Both the position numbers and the translations under genes were made by a program. Under the pieces are notes generated by a model. The model was not told where the DNA came from and made no database searches. It saw nothing but the letters and a program-made list of their open reading frames with translations. This document shows positions 15,587 through 24,502 of a stretch of 64,000 nt of DNA, in pieces (position 1 is the first letter of the stretch; each line of letters begins with the position of its first letter). This stretch comes from Streptantibioticus silvisoli (GTDB lineage Bacteria; Actinomycetota; Actinomycetes; Streptomycetales; Streptomycetaceae): contig NZ_JAAGKO020000016.1 of the NCBI RefSeq assembly GCF_027947535.2, positions 62,001-126,000 on the forward strand, written 5' to 3'.

Positions 15587-16489
15587 ATGCTCGGCTTCGA
15601 AGGACGCCGTTATCTGATCACCGGAGTGCTCAACGACGACTCGATCGCCTGGCACACCGCCAAGGCGCTCCAGGAGGCCGGGGCGGAGGTCCTGCTGACC
15701 GGGTTCGGACGTGCCCGGCGGATCACCGAGGCCGCGGCGAGCGGACTTCCCCGGCCGCCGGAGGTGCTGACGCTGGACGTGACCAGGCCGGAGGACTTCG
15801 TCGGCCTGGCCGGGGAGCTGACGGAACGCTGGGGAGCGGTCGACGGTGTGCTGCACGCGGTCGCCGCCGCACCGCAGGAGGCGCTCAGCGGCAACTTCCT
15901 GACCGCCTCGCCGGACAGCGCCACGTTCGCGCTGCGCACCGCGGCGGTCTCGCTGCACTCGCTGGCCACCGCGCTGGCCCCGCTGCTCAGCGCGGACGGC
16001 CGGCGCGGCAGCGTGGTCGGGCTGGACTTCGACGCCTCCGGCGCCTGGGCCGGCTACGACTGGATGGGCGTCAGCAAGGCGGCCCTCGGCGCGGTCTGCC
16101 GTTACCTCGCGATGTACCTGGGCCCGTCCGGAATCCGGGTCAACCTGGTCGCGGCCGGCCCGGTGGAGACCGTGGCCGGGCAGGCGATCAGCACCTTCGG
16201 CCGGATCGCCGACCGCTGGGAGGCCGAGGCACCGCTCGGCTGGGACCGCACCGATCCCGCGGTGCTCACCGGGCCGGTGCTCTTCCTGCTCTCCGACCTG
16301 GCCGCGACCGTCACCGGGGAGATCGTGCACGCCGACGGCGGCATGCACTCCGTACGGATGGGCGCGGGGCCGGCCTTCGCCGAGGGAGCGGTCGCCGCCG
16401 GGGGAGCGGCCACCGCCAAGGGGTCGGCCACCGCCGAAGGACCGGTCGCCGCCGAAGGACCGGCCTTCGCCGAGGGGGCGGCCCGGTGA
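15587..16489 (+). CDS. InhA/FabI-like enoyl-ACP reductase with repeat tail
   Basis: 300 aa. NAD(P)H-dependent reduction of trans-2-enoyl-ACP. The Rossmann start GRRYLITGVLNDDSIAWH, the strand GSVVGLDFDAS and the catalytic Tyr157 and Lys164 in YDWMGVSKAAL closely follow InhA. Residues after about 262 form a tail of degenerate six-residue units such as ATAEGP and AFAEGA, encoded by 18-bp repeats at about 16374-16488, which is not part of the FabI fold. The stop overlaps the GTG of the FabH-like gene. It may be a dedicated reductase or a resistant copy of the housekeeping enzyme. Confidence 0.88.
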   Translation: MLGFEGRRYLITGVLNDDSIAWHTAKALQEAGAEVLLTGFGRARRITEAAASGLPRPPEVLTLDVTRPEDFVGLAGELTERWGAVDGVLHAVAAAPQEALSGNFLTASPDSATFALRTAAVSLHSLATALAPLLSADGRRGSVVGLDFDASGAWAGYDWMGVSKAALGAVCRYLAMYLGPSGIRVNLVAAGPVETVAGQAISTFGRIADRWEAEAPLGWDRTDPAVLTGPVLFLLSDLAATVTGEIVHADGGMHSVRMGAGPAFAEGAVAAGGAATAKGSATAEGPVAAEGPAFAEGAAR

Positions 16490-17466
16490 GCGCCGCGATC
16501 GTCGGCGTGGGGGCCGCGCTGCCCGAACGCGTCGTGCCCAACGCCCACTTCGACCGGATCGGCGCCTCCTCGGAGTGGATCGTCAAACGCACCGGGATCG
16601 AGGAGCGCCGCTTCATGGAGCCCGACGGCCGGCTCGCCGACCTGGTGGTGGCCGCGGCCGAGCAGGCGCTGCGGTCCAGCGGAGTGGCCGGGGAGCGGAT
16701 CCGGCACGTCGTGGTCGCCACCATCACCCCGGACCGGGTGACGCCCGGCGTCTCGGTCGAGGTCGCCGCCCGGCTCGGCATGCCGCAGGCCGCGGCCTTC
16801 GACCTGCACGCGGCCTGCGCCGGGTTCGTCTACGGGCTGGACCACGCCGCCGCGCTGATCGAGACCGGCCGCGCCGAGGCGGTTCTGGTCTGCGGCGCCG
16901 ACGCGCTCACCCGGATCACCGACCACGAGGACCGCGGCACCGCGGTGCTGCTGGCCGACGGCGCCGGCGCGGTGGTGGTGGCCGACGTTCCCGGCACGCC
17001 CCGCCCGGTCTTCTCGCTCGGCAGCGACGGGCGGCAGATCCCGCTGCTCCACGCCGACCGGGACGAGCGCAAACTGCGGATGGACGGCCGGGAGATCTTC
17101 ACCCACGCGGTGGAGAAGATGGCCGCCGCGACCCGCGAGGTGCTCGCCCGCACCGAGCTGACCTGCGAGGACCTCGACCTGTTCGTCGCCCACCAGGCCA
17201 ACGCGCGCATCGTGCGCGCGGTCGGCAAGGAACTGGGCGTGCCGCCCGAGCGGCTCTACCTCAACGTGCAGCGGGTCGCCAACACCTCCGCCGCCTCCAT
17301 CCCGCTGGCGCTGACCCACGCCCGCGAGGAGGGCCGGCTCGGCGACTCGGGACTGCTCGGCGTGGCCGCCTTTGGTGCCGGCATCACCTGGGGTGCCGGG
17401 GTCATCGGCTGGCGGCCGGCGCCGGCGCCGGAGCCGACGCCGGAGCCGGGCGGGGCGGCATGGTGA
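16486..17466 (+). CDS. FabH-type beta-ketoacyl-ACP synthase III
   Basis: 326 aa. It primes fatty-acid synthesis by condensing an acyl-CoA starter with malonyl-ACP. The triad is intact: Cys111 in HAACAGFVYG, His236 in VAHQANARI and Asn266 in NTSAASIP. The GAG loop GAGVIGW is followed by a short Pro/Glu tail (APAPEPTPEPGG) beyond the usual end. GTG start overlaps the upstream TGA, and the last codons overlap the next gene. A second FabH outside the fab operon usually selects an unusual starter. Convergent ilvE nearby would fit a branched-chain starter, but that is inference. Confidence 0.93.
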   Translation: MSAAIVGVGAALPERVVPNAHFDRIGASSEWIVKRTGIEERRFMEPDGRLADLVVAAAEQALRSSGVAGERIRHVVVATITPDRVTPGVSVEVAARLGMPQAAAFDLHAACAGFVYGLDHAAALIETGRAEAVLVCGADALTRITDHEDRGTAVLLADGAGAVVVADVPGTPRPVFSLGSDGRQIPLLHADRDERKLRMDGREIFTHAVEKMAAATREVLARTELTCEDLDLFVAHQANARIVRAVGKELGVPPERLYLNVQRVANTSAASIPLALTHAREEGRLGDSGLLGVAAFGAGITWGAGVIGWRPAPAPEPTPEPGGAAW

Positions 17467-18440
17467 GGACCCCGCGGTTCCCGCCGCTGGCCGAGATCCG
17501 CGCACCGGACGGCGCCAGGATCACGATCCGGGCGCTGGCCCGGCCGGACGCCGGCGCGCCGGTCGTGGTGGTCCTGCCGGCCATGGGCATGGCCGCCCGG
17601 CACTACACCCCGCTGGTCCGCTCGCTGCACGCGGCCGGGCTCACGGTGGCGACCTGCGACCTGCGCGGCCACGGTGAGAGCCGGCCCGTCCCCCGGCGCG
17701 GCGTCCGCTTCGGCTACCGCGAGATCGTGGAGCACGACATCAAGGCGGTGCTCGACGCGGTGGCCGCGGCCTTCCCGGCGGCGCCGCTCCTCCTGCTCGG
17801 GCACAGCCTGGGCGGGCAGCTGGGGATGGTGCACTGCGGGGTCTTCCGCCCCCGGCTCGCCGGCGCGGTCCTGGTGGCCAGCGGCTCGGCGTGGTTCCGC
17901 ACCTTCGGCCCGTTGGCCGGCCTGTACCGGCTAACGCACAGTCAGTTCTCCATTTTGGCTTCGGCGTTGCTCGGCCACTGGCCCGGCGAACGGCTCGGCT
18001 TCGGCGGCCGCGAGTCCGCCCGGCTGATGCGGGACTGGGCCCGGCAGATGCGCACCGGCCGCTACCGCGTGCCGGGCGCGTGCACGGACTACGACCAGGC
18101 GCTGGCCGACGTCGAGCTTCCGGTCCTCGCGGTGGACGTCGCCAACGACGCGCTGGCACCACCACGAGCCGTGGACCACCTGTGCGACAAGATGCCCAGG
18201 GCCCGGGTGGAACGCTGGAGCTACACGGTGGAACGGGCGGACGGCCGCCCGCTGGACCACTTCCGCTGGATCCGGCACAACCGCGGCCTGGTGGAGGTGA
18301 TCGCCCGGTGGGTCTTCCGACTCACCGCCGAGGTTGAGCGTTCCCCCGGTGCCGGACGCTCCGCTGAGGTCGAGGGGGACGCGGAGGTTGAGCGTTCCTC
18401 CGGTGCCGGACGTTCCGCCGACGTGGTTGACGCGGGTTGA
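17460..18440 (+). CDS. Alpha/beta hydrolase
   Basis: 326 aa. The oxyanion-region strand PVVVVLPAMGMAARHY, the nucleophile elbow GHSLGG (Ser116) and late Asp and His candidates (VDVANDALAPP; DHFRWIRHN) define the fold. It would hydrolyse an ester or thioester, for example releasing the acyl chain or trimming a side product. ATG 17460 overlaps the end of the FabH-like gene by 7 bases, so the pair is coupled. The last 40 residues are an Glu/Val/Arg/Ser/Gly-rich repeat tail (AEVERSPGAGRS and variants) outside the catalytic fold. Confidence 0.85.
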   Translation: MVRTPRFPPLAEIRAPDGARITIRALARPDAGAPVVVVLPAMGMAARHYTPLVRSLHAAGLTVATCDLRGHGESRPVPRRGVRFGYREIVEHDIKAVLDAVAAAFPAAPLLLLGHSLGGQLGMVHCGVFRPRLAGAVLVASGSAWFRTFGPLAGLYRLTHSQFSILASALLGHWPGERLGFGGRESARLMRDWARQMRTGRYRVPGACTDYDQALADVELPVLAVDVANDALAPPRAVDHLCDKMPRARVERWSYTVERADGRPLDHFRWIRHNRGLVEVIARWVFRLTAEVERSPGAGRSAEVEGDAEVERSSGAGRSADVVDAG

Positions 18441-18612
18441 CGCGGGCTGTTGTGACGCGCTCGGACGCGGCGGGGTGGTGGGCGGTGACCCGTCGCGCGA
18501 CCTGTCGACGGGCACCGGCCCGCGGGCAACGGCTCATCGCCGTCCTGCTGTCCCGCGCCGGTTCGCTCCCGGCCGGTTCTCCTTCCATCAGTACCTGACC
18601 GAGGAGCCCCTC

Positions 18613-20184
18613 ATGCCCGCCGACACCACCGAGTCCGCCGACATCGCCGACATCGCCGGGAGCACACCGCGCGGCGTCCCCGACCTGCTGGCGGCCTCCG
18701 TCGCCCGGAGTCCGGAGCGGCCCGTCCTGCGGATGGACGACGACGTGCTGACCCTCGCCGACCTCGACGTACTCAGTGCCCGGGCCGCGCGGTGGCTGGC
18801 CTCCCTCGGCGTCGTGCCCGGCGACCGGGTGGCCGTACTGCAACCCAACGTGCCGACGTTCGCGGTGCTGTACTACGGCATCCTGCGGGCGGGCGCGGTG
18901 GTGGTGCCGATGAACCCGCTGCTGAAGTCCCGGGAGGTCGAGCACTGCCTGTCCGACGCCGGGGCCGCGCTGCTGATCTGCTGGCACGAGGGCACGGAGG
19001 AGGCGGTGACCGGCGCCGTACGGGTCGGCACCCCGTGCGTCACGGTCGGGCCGGACGCGTTCGCCACGGACGCGTTCGCGCCGGATGTGCACCCCGCGCC
19101 GCCGGCGGCGCACCGGCGCGGCGGCGAGGACACCGCGGTGATCCTCTACACCTCCGGCACCACCGGCGTGCCGAAGGGCGCGGAACTGACCCACCGCAAC
19201 ATCCTGGGCAACGTCCGGGCGGGCATCCAGGTGCTGGGGATCGGCGAGGACGACGTGATCTTCGGCGGCCTGCCGCTGTTCCACTCCTTCGGGCAGGTGA
19301 TGGGCCTCAACTGCGCGGTGGCGACGGGCGCGTGCCTCACCCTGGTGGCCCGTTTCGACCCGGCCGGGGCCATGGCGGTGATCCGGCGCGACCGGGTCAG
19401 CGTCTTCCTCGGGGTGCCGGCCATGTACACCCTGATGCTGACCCACCCGGACCGGGCCGGCCACGACGTGAGCTCGCTGCGGGTCTGCCTGTGCGGCGGC
19501 TCCCCGCTGCCGCCGGAGGTGCTGCGCGGGTTCGAGGACGACTTCGGCTGCGTGGTGCTGGAGGGCTACGGGCTCTCCGAGTCCTCCCCGCTGGCCTGCG
19601 CCAACCGGATCGACCGCGAGCGCGTCGCCGGCAGCATCGGCGTCCCGATCGAGGGCGTGCGGATGCGCGTGGTCGACGAGTCCGGCACCGAGGTCCCCGA
19701 CGGCACGGTCGGCGAGGTGGTGATCCGGGGCCACAACGTGATGAAGGGCTACTGGCGCCGGCCGGAGGCGACCGCGCGGGCCATCAGGTCCGGCTGGCTG
19801 TACACCGGTGACCTCGGCACCCGTGACGCGCGGGGCGACTTCCGGATCGTGGACCGCAGCAAGGACGTCATCATCCGCGGCGGCTTCAACGTCTACCCGC
19901 GCGAGGTGGAGGACGTCCTGTACGAGCACCCGGCGGTCGCCGAGGCCACCGTCGTCGGCGTCCCGCACCCCACGCACGGCCAGGAGGTGGCGGCCGCGGT
20001 CGTACTGCGCGACGGCGCGCGGGTCGCCCCGGAGGAGATCCGCGCGTTCGTCCGGGAGCGGGTGGCTCCGTTCAAGTACCCCCGCCTGGTCTGGCTGACC
20101 GACGCCCTGCCGAAGGGCCCGACCGGCAAGATCCTCAAGCGCGAGATCGTGCTGCCGGCGGGCCTCGGGAATCCGGCGCGGTGA
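18613..20184 (+). CDS. Acyl-CoA synthetase / AMP-dependent fatty-acid ligase
   Basis: 523 aa, full ANL length. The ATP/AMP motif YTSGTTGVPKGAE, the A5-type GYGLSESSP, the hinge region YTGDLG, RDRSKD-like VDRSKDVIIRGGFNVYP and the catalytic Lys near the C-terminus in GPTGKILKRE are all present. It would activate a fatty acid to its adenylate and load CoA or the cluster ACP. The ATG at 18613 follows GAGGAG. The gap to the hydrolase gene is about 170 bp, so it may have its own promoter, but strand and function place it in the cluster. The acid substrate is unknown. Confidence 0.9.
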   Translation: MPADTTESADIADIAGSTPRGVPDLLAASVARSPERPVLRMDDDVLTLADLDVLSARAARWLASLGVVPGDRVAVLQPNVPTFAVLYYGILRAGAVVVPMNPLLKSREVEHCLSDAGAALLICWHEGTEEAVTGAVRVGTPCVTVGPDAFATDAFAPDVHPAPPAAHRRGGEDTAVILYTSGTTGVPKGAELTHRNILGNVRAGIQVLGIGEDDVIFGGLPLFHSFGQVMGLNCAVATGACLTLVARFDPAGAMAVIRRDRVSVFLGVPAMYTLMLTHPDRAGHDVSSLRVCLCGGSPLPPEVLRGFEDDFGCVVLEGYGLSESSPLACANRIDRERVAGSIGVPIEGVRMRVVDESGTEVPDGTVGEVVIRGHNVMKGYWRRPEATARAIRSGWLYTGDLGTRDARGDFRIVDRSKDVIIRGGFNVYPREVEDVLYEHPAVAEATVVGVPHPTHGQEVAAAVVLRDGARVAPEEIRAFVRERVAPFKYPRLVWLTDALPKGPTGKILKREIVLPAGLGNPAR

Positions 20185-20311
20185 CGAGCGGGGCCGACGG
20201 GGGGTGGCGGGGCGGATGGGGGCGGTGCGGTGCCGATCGGGGCCGGCCCCGCGCCCGTTCCTGCTCCTGCTCCCGCTCCGTTCCCGCTCCCGCGCCCGTT
20301 CCGCTGCCGGT

Positions 20312-21406
20312 TCAGACGACCTGCCGCAGCCAGCCGTGCTTGTCCTGCGCGCGCCCGTACTGGATGTCCAGCACGCGCTCGCGAAGCGCCGTGGTCTGCT
20401 CGCCGGGTGCTCCGCTGCCGATGGTGAACTCGTAGCCCTCGCCCTTGAAGCCCACGATCGGGGTGACCACGGCGGCGGTACCGGCGGCGAACGCCTCGGT
20501 GATCGTGCCGTCGGCGGCGCCGGCGCGCAGTTCGGCGAGGGTGATGGAGCGTTCCACCGGGGTGAGGCCGAAGTCGGTGGCGAGCGTCAGGATCGTGTCG
20601 CGGGTGACGCCTTCGAGGATCGTGCCCAGCTGCGGGGTCACCAGTTCGCCGGCCGAGGTGACCAGGCACAGGTTCATCGTGCCGGACTCCTCCAGGCTGC
20701 CGTCGCCGCCGGTGTCGTCGAGGAACATCACCTGGTCGCAGCCGTGCTGCTTCGCCTCGATCTGCGCGGCCAGGCTCGCGGCGTAGTTGCCGCCGCACTT
20801 GGCAGCGCCGGTGCCGCCCCGGCCGGAGCGAGTGTACTCGCTGCTGATCCACAGCGTGACGCCGCTGAGGCCGCCGGCGAAGTACGGTCCCGCCGGGCTG
20901 GCGATCACCGAGTAGACCACCCGCTCGGCCGGCCGGACGCCGAGGAAGACCTCCGAGGCGAACATGAACGGCCGCACGTAGAGGCTGCCCTCGTTGGCGG
21001 AGTCCGGCACCCAGGGGGCGTCCGCGCGGACCAGTTCCTCGACGCTGGTGAGGAAGTCCTCCTCCGGCAGCTCGGGCAGCGCGAGCCGCCGCGCGGAGCG
21101 GGCGAAGCGGCGGGCGTTGACCTCGGGACGGAACAGCCAGACGGTCCCGTCCGCGTGCCGGTACGCCTTCAGCCCCTCGAAGATCTCCTGCGCGTAGTGG
21201 AGCACGGCGGCGCTCGGGTGCATGGAGAACGGCTCCAGGGGTCCGACCTTGCGGTCGTGCCATCCGTCGGCCGGCGTCCACGTGGCCGTCGCCATGTGGT
21301 CGGTGAAGAACCGTCCGAACCCTGGCGCGCCGAGAATCGCGGCCCGCTCCGCTTCAGCCACGGGACTCGTTGTCCGGAACAGGGGGAAGCCACGGCTCAT
21401 CGCCAA
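20312..21406 (-). CDS. ilvE: Branched-chain amino acid aminotransferase
   Basis: 364 aa PLP class IV aminotransferase that interconverts Leu, Ile and Val with their 2-keto acids. The PLP lysine lies in GAAKCGGNYAASL, with EIFEGLKAYRH, FLDDTGGDGSLEESGTMN and the C-terminal GEQTTALRERVLDIQYG typical of actinomycete IlvE. Start at ATG 21406, or at 21400. It converges with the acyl-CoA ligase gene. It could be the housekeeping copy bordering the cluster, or could supply branched 2-keto acids as starter precursors. Confidence 0.93.
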   Translation of the reverse strand: MAMSRGFPLFRTTSPVAEAERAAILGAPGFGRFFTDHMATATWTPADGWHDRKVGPLEPFSMHPSAAVLHYAQEIFEGLKAYRHADGTVWLFRPEVNARRFARSARRLALPELPEEDFLTSVEELVRADAPWVPDSANEGSLYVRPFMFASEVFLGVRPAERVVYSVIASPAGPYFAGGLSGVTLWISSEYTRSGRGGTGAAKCGGNYAASLAAQIEAKQHGCDQVMFLDDTGGDGSLEESGTMNLCLVTSAGELVTPQLGTILEGVTRDTILTLATDFGLTPVERSITLAELRAGAADGTITEAFAAGTAAVVTPIVGFKGEGYEFTIGSGAPGEQTTALRERVLDIQYGRAQDKHGWLRQVV

Positions 21407-22817
21407 CTCCTATACGCCGATGCGGAGTTTCCGCTGCGGACCGGCGCACCGATCGGCGCCGCTACCGCCTAGGCTAACGGCCGTTACCCGCCTTGAGCAG
21501 GCGTCATGCGCCCCCGCAGAACCCCGCGAACGGGCGGCCGCCGGCCGGTGCGGGGGCTTCCCCCGGAAGTCGCGTCCGGGGGGCGGGTGTGCGGTGGTCC
21601 CGCACCCCGAAAGGCGCCGCGCGAGACCGCCGCGGGCCCCGACAAGACCCGCATCACACCGGTAGGGGTATCCGATGACAAGACCGCGCGAAACGGACAC
21701 CGCCGACTCCTGCTCACACCCGCCGCCGAACTCACCGGCAGCCGGACCCGCCGCCCGTTCCTGACGGCGCGAGATTCTCTCCGCGCCGGGCTTGCCCTCA
21801 GATGTTCGGGCGCGAGGACACCGGGCCATCTCGCCGCCGGACCGCGACCTGCGCCATCGTCGTCCACGGCGGGTTCTCACGATCGTCCGCGTGTCTCACG
21901 GCAGTTGGAACGTGGCGTTGGGGCCGGATGACAGCAGCGACTGCCCCATCGAGCAGTCGGACGAGGAGCACGCCGGTTTCTTCTCACCCGACGGCTTCCG
22001 GCATCCTCCGGAGTCCGGAGATCGCCACGGCAGTCGGTCTTGTGCAGGCGGGTGCCCGGCCTCAGGCAACGTGAGCGGTTGGGTCGCCCGTACTCACCCG
22101 GCTGCGGGCCGGCTTGGTGCGCGGGTCTGTCGCTCCTGTGAACGACGATGGTCCAGGCGCATCTCGCCGCCCCGAGGAGCAGCCCGGCTAATAAGGGGCC
22201 AGTGCAGGGGGGCAGTCCGTGGGTCGCGATGAACCCCGTTGCCGCCTCGGTGCTGACGCCGTACGCAGCCTCGGTGATCGTCTCGGTGATGATCGGGCTG
22301 GTCACTCTGCTGCGTCGTGGTGCCGCGTGCCGACCGTGGGTCGATAAACGTCGCATCGATTGCTCCCAATTTGCGGCACCTGAAGTGGTATATCGAGTGC
22401 CTGGTGGAGGCAGGATGCGGCGCGATGGGCAGGTTGTCGAGGTACGTCAGCCCGAGGTGTGGAACAGTCGCGGCGCCAACGGGTCCATGTGAAAGGGGAG
22501 TTGCCGGCGCAGGGACGCCGGGCCGGTTTGCCTTATCTTTACCTTCGGGTGGATGTGCGGGGCCGCCGACATGGTCGCTGCCCGGCCGGGTGAGTTGCCC
22601 GGCGTGTCCCGGACAGCACGATCGAGTACGTGCTCACGGCGCCCGATCGCCTCCTCGTGCGGGGGCAGGCATAGAGCTGCTCGCCCGCAGCCGGTCCAGT
22701 GGCACCGTCGCGGCCCTGCGTTCCGTCCGTCGAGGCGTGCGACCCGAGGGCGGCGGACGTCGCGGGGCCGGTCGCTACGATCGGTGCCACCGACCGGACC
22801 GGATCATAGGAGGCGCG
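21407..22817. other. Long intergenic stretch with no convincing gene
   Basis: 1.4 kb. The base composition is less extreme than in neighbouring genes, especially 22140-22560, suggesting foreign or decayed DNA. A plus-strand frame from ATG 22229 to 22492 contains one hydrophobic segment (SVIVSVMIGLVTLL), but the antisense frame is equally plausible and neither is recognised. It ends with the AGGAGG ribosome binding site of the next gene. Confidence 0.4.
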
Positions 22818-23108
22818 GTGCAGCGGCAGCGGACACCGGACGAGTGGCTGGACATCGCGCGGTTCGTCCGGCACGCGGCGAACAAGCTGGCCCCGGCGCC
22901 GTTGCCGCTGTGCCTGCCGGGGGAGCCGCAGGCGTGCGGCCAGGACGCCCAGCGGCACGCGCTGGGCTGGTCGGCGGAGCTGAAGGCACTGTCGCACCAC
23001 CTGATCGAGGCGGCTGCGGACTCGCAGGAGGAGGCCGCGTATTTCGCGGGCACCTTCTACAAGGAACGGCTGGCCGCCCTACGTGAGGCATCGCCGCCGA
23101 CCACGTAG
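22818..23108 (+). CDS. Small cytoplasmic protein of unknown function
   Basis: 96 aa. GTG 22818 is preceded by a perfect AGGAGG, which fixes the start. The product is soluble and helical (TPDEWLDIARFVRHAANKLA, then ELKALSHHLIEAAADSQEEA, then FYKERLAALREA) with a Cys pair in LCLPGEPQACG. A strong hairpin follows the stop. I do not recognise the family, but codon bias, start signal and terminator make it a real gene. Confidence 0.75.
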   Translation: MQRQRTPDEWLDIARFVRHAANKLAPAPLPLCLPGEPQACGQDAQRHALGWSAELKALSHHLIEAAADSQEEAAYFAGTFYKERLAALREASPPTT

Positions 23109-23120
23109 CCGCACAGCCGA

Positions 23121-23144
23121 AACGGCCCCCGCCCGGGGGCCGTT
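23121..23144 (+). terminator. Hairpin downstream of the 96-aa gene
   Basis: An 11-bp perfect stem AACGGCCCCCG with its complement and a 2-nt apparent loop lies 12 bp past the stop codon. Confidence 0.75.
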
Positions 23145-23339
23145 CGTGCGACCGGCGCGTGATCGGGCGCCCGGCGGGGGCCGGTGCGGGACCGCCGCGT
23201 CAAAGGCACCGCCCGCAGCCGCTCGCCCGCAGCCACCGCGGGTCTCCGCCGGCCGCTGCCGGCTTCCCGGCCGCCCCGCGGCAGCGGACCGGTGCCCGGA
23301 AGCCGTGATCCTCCCGGGCACCGCCTCGTTCGGTGTTCG

Positions 23340-24392
23340 TCAGGAGGTCGGCTTGGCCTGCGACGCCTGCTGGACGAACTCGTCGGTGTACGTCTTCGCC
23401 AGGTCGATCTTGTGGCCCTTGACGTTCGGGTCGACGGCGGTCAGGACGCGCAGCACGGTCTGCGGGGCGTCGGTGGGCATCTGGCCGGTGGGGTTGTACA
23501 TGCCCATCCCGTTGGCCAGCGCCTGGGTGTACTGCTCCTTGCCGCTGCCCTGGTAGAAGTCGGCCGGGACCTGGGCGGTGATCTGGGCGGCCGAGTGCGA
23601 CTCGATCCACAGCAGGGTGTCGTAGAGCGCGTCGACCATCTTCTGCACGGTGGGCTTGTGGCTGTTGGCCCACGCGGTCTGGACGAGCAGGCAGGTACCC
23701 GGGTACGGGCCGCCGAGCGCGGCCTTGGTGCCGGCGGCGGTGCGCATGTCGACGGTGATCTTCGCCAGGTGCTTGGTGAGCAGCGTGGAGATGGTCGGCT
23801 CGGTCGTGACGCCGGCGTCGACCCGGTTGTGCTGGAAGGCCGCGACGAAGGTGGGGCCGGCGGCCACGGCGACCAGGTGCGTCTGGTCGATCGGGATGTT
23901 GTTGTGCACGGCGAGGTAGGAGCCGAGGTAGGACGTCGAGGAGCCGAGCGAGGTCACGCCGATGGTCTTGCCGCGCAGGTCCGCGGGGGAGTTGATCGAC
24001 TCGTTCGTGCGGCCCATCTCGACCATGCCCGGCGCCTGGAGCAGCTGGATGACCGACTCGGTCTGCTTGCCCTTGGCCTGCAGGTCGAGGTTGTGGTCGT
24101 AGAACCCGATCATCGCCTGGGCGTCGCCGGTGAGCAGGGCGTCGGTGACCTGGGCCGTCGCCTGGAGGTTGTCGATCTTGACGTTGACGCCCTGCTTCTT
24201 GAAGAAGCCCAGGCGCTGCGCCAGGATCAGCGGCAGGTAACTCTGGTTCGCCTGGTTCGACAGCGCGATGGTCACCGTCGGCGAGGAGCCGTTCCCGGCC
24301 GCCGTGTCGCCGGACTTGCCGCCGGAGCAGGCGGTCAGCCCCGCGGCCAGGACCGTTGTCGCGGCTATGGAAACGATCTTCTTGTGCCACAT
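23340..24392 (-). CDS. ABC transporter substrate-binding lipoprotein (SsuA/TauA/NMT1 type)
   Basis: 350 aa. The signal peptide MWHKKIVSIAATTVLAAGLT ends in the lipobox TAC (Cys22). The mature part has the periplasmic-binding-protein type II fold of sulfonate, nitrate and THI5-like receptors: a start of VTIALSNQANQSYLPLILAQ, then LGFFKKQGVNVKIDN, and DLRGKTIGVTSLGSS. Start ATG 24392 follows GGAGGAG. It is last in a three-gene operon (ATPase, permease, binding protein). The ligand is not readable; candidates are sulfonates, pyrimidine precursors or aromatic acids. Confidence 0.88.
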   Translation of the reverse strand: MWHKKIVSIAATTVLAAGLTACSGGKSGDTAAGNGSSPTVTIALSNQANQSYLPLILAQRLGFFKKQGVNVKIDNLQATAQVTDALLTGDAQAMIGFYDHNLDLQAKGKQTESVIQLLQAPGMVEMGRTNESINSPADLRGKTIGVTSLGSSTSYLGSYLAVHNNIPIDQTHLVAVAAGPTFVAAFQHNRVDAGVTTEPTISTLLTKHLAKITVDMRTAAGTKAALGGPYPGTCLLVQTAWANSHKPTVQKMVDALYDTLLWIESHSAAQITAQVPADFYQGSGKEQYTQALANGMGMYNPTGQMPTDAPQTVLRVLTAVDPNVKGHKIDLAKTYTDEFVQQASQAKPTS

Positions 24393-24502
24393 GAGCTGTG
24401 CCTTCTCCTCCGGAGTGGACGCCTCGCGGGCCGTCTTCGGTCCCGGTGCGTGGGATGCGTTGGTGAGTGCGGTGCCGTCATGGGAAATGCCGTCATGGGA
24501 GA

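Noticed and set aside
22229-22492. Possible 87-aa protein with one hydrophobic segment
   Set aside because: The antisense frame is equally plausible, codon use is atypical, there is no strong ribosome binding site, and no similarity is recognised.
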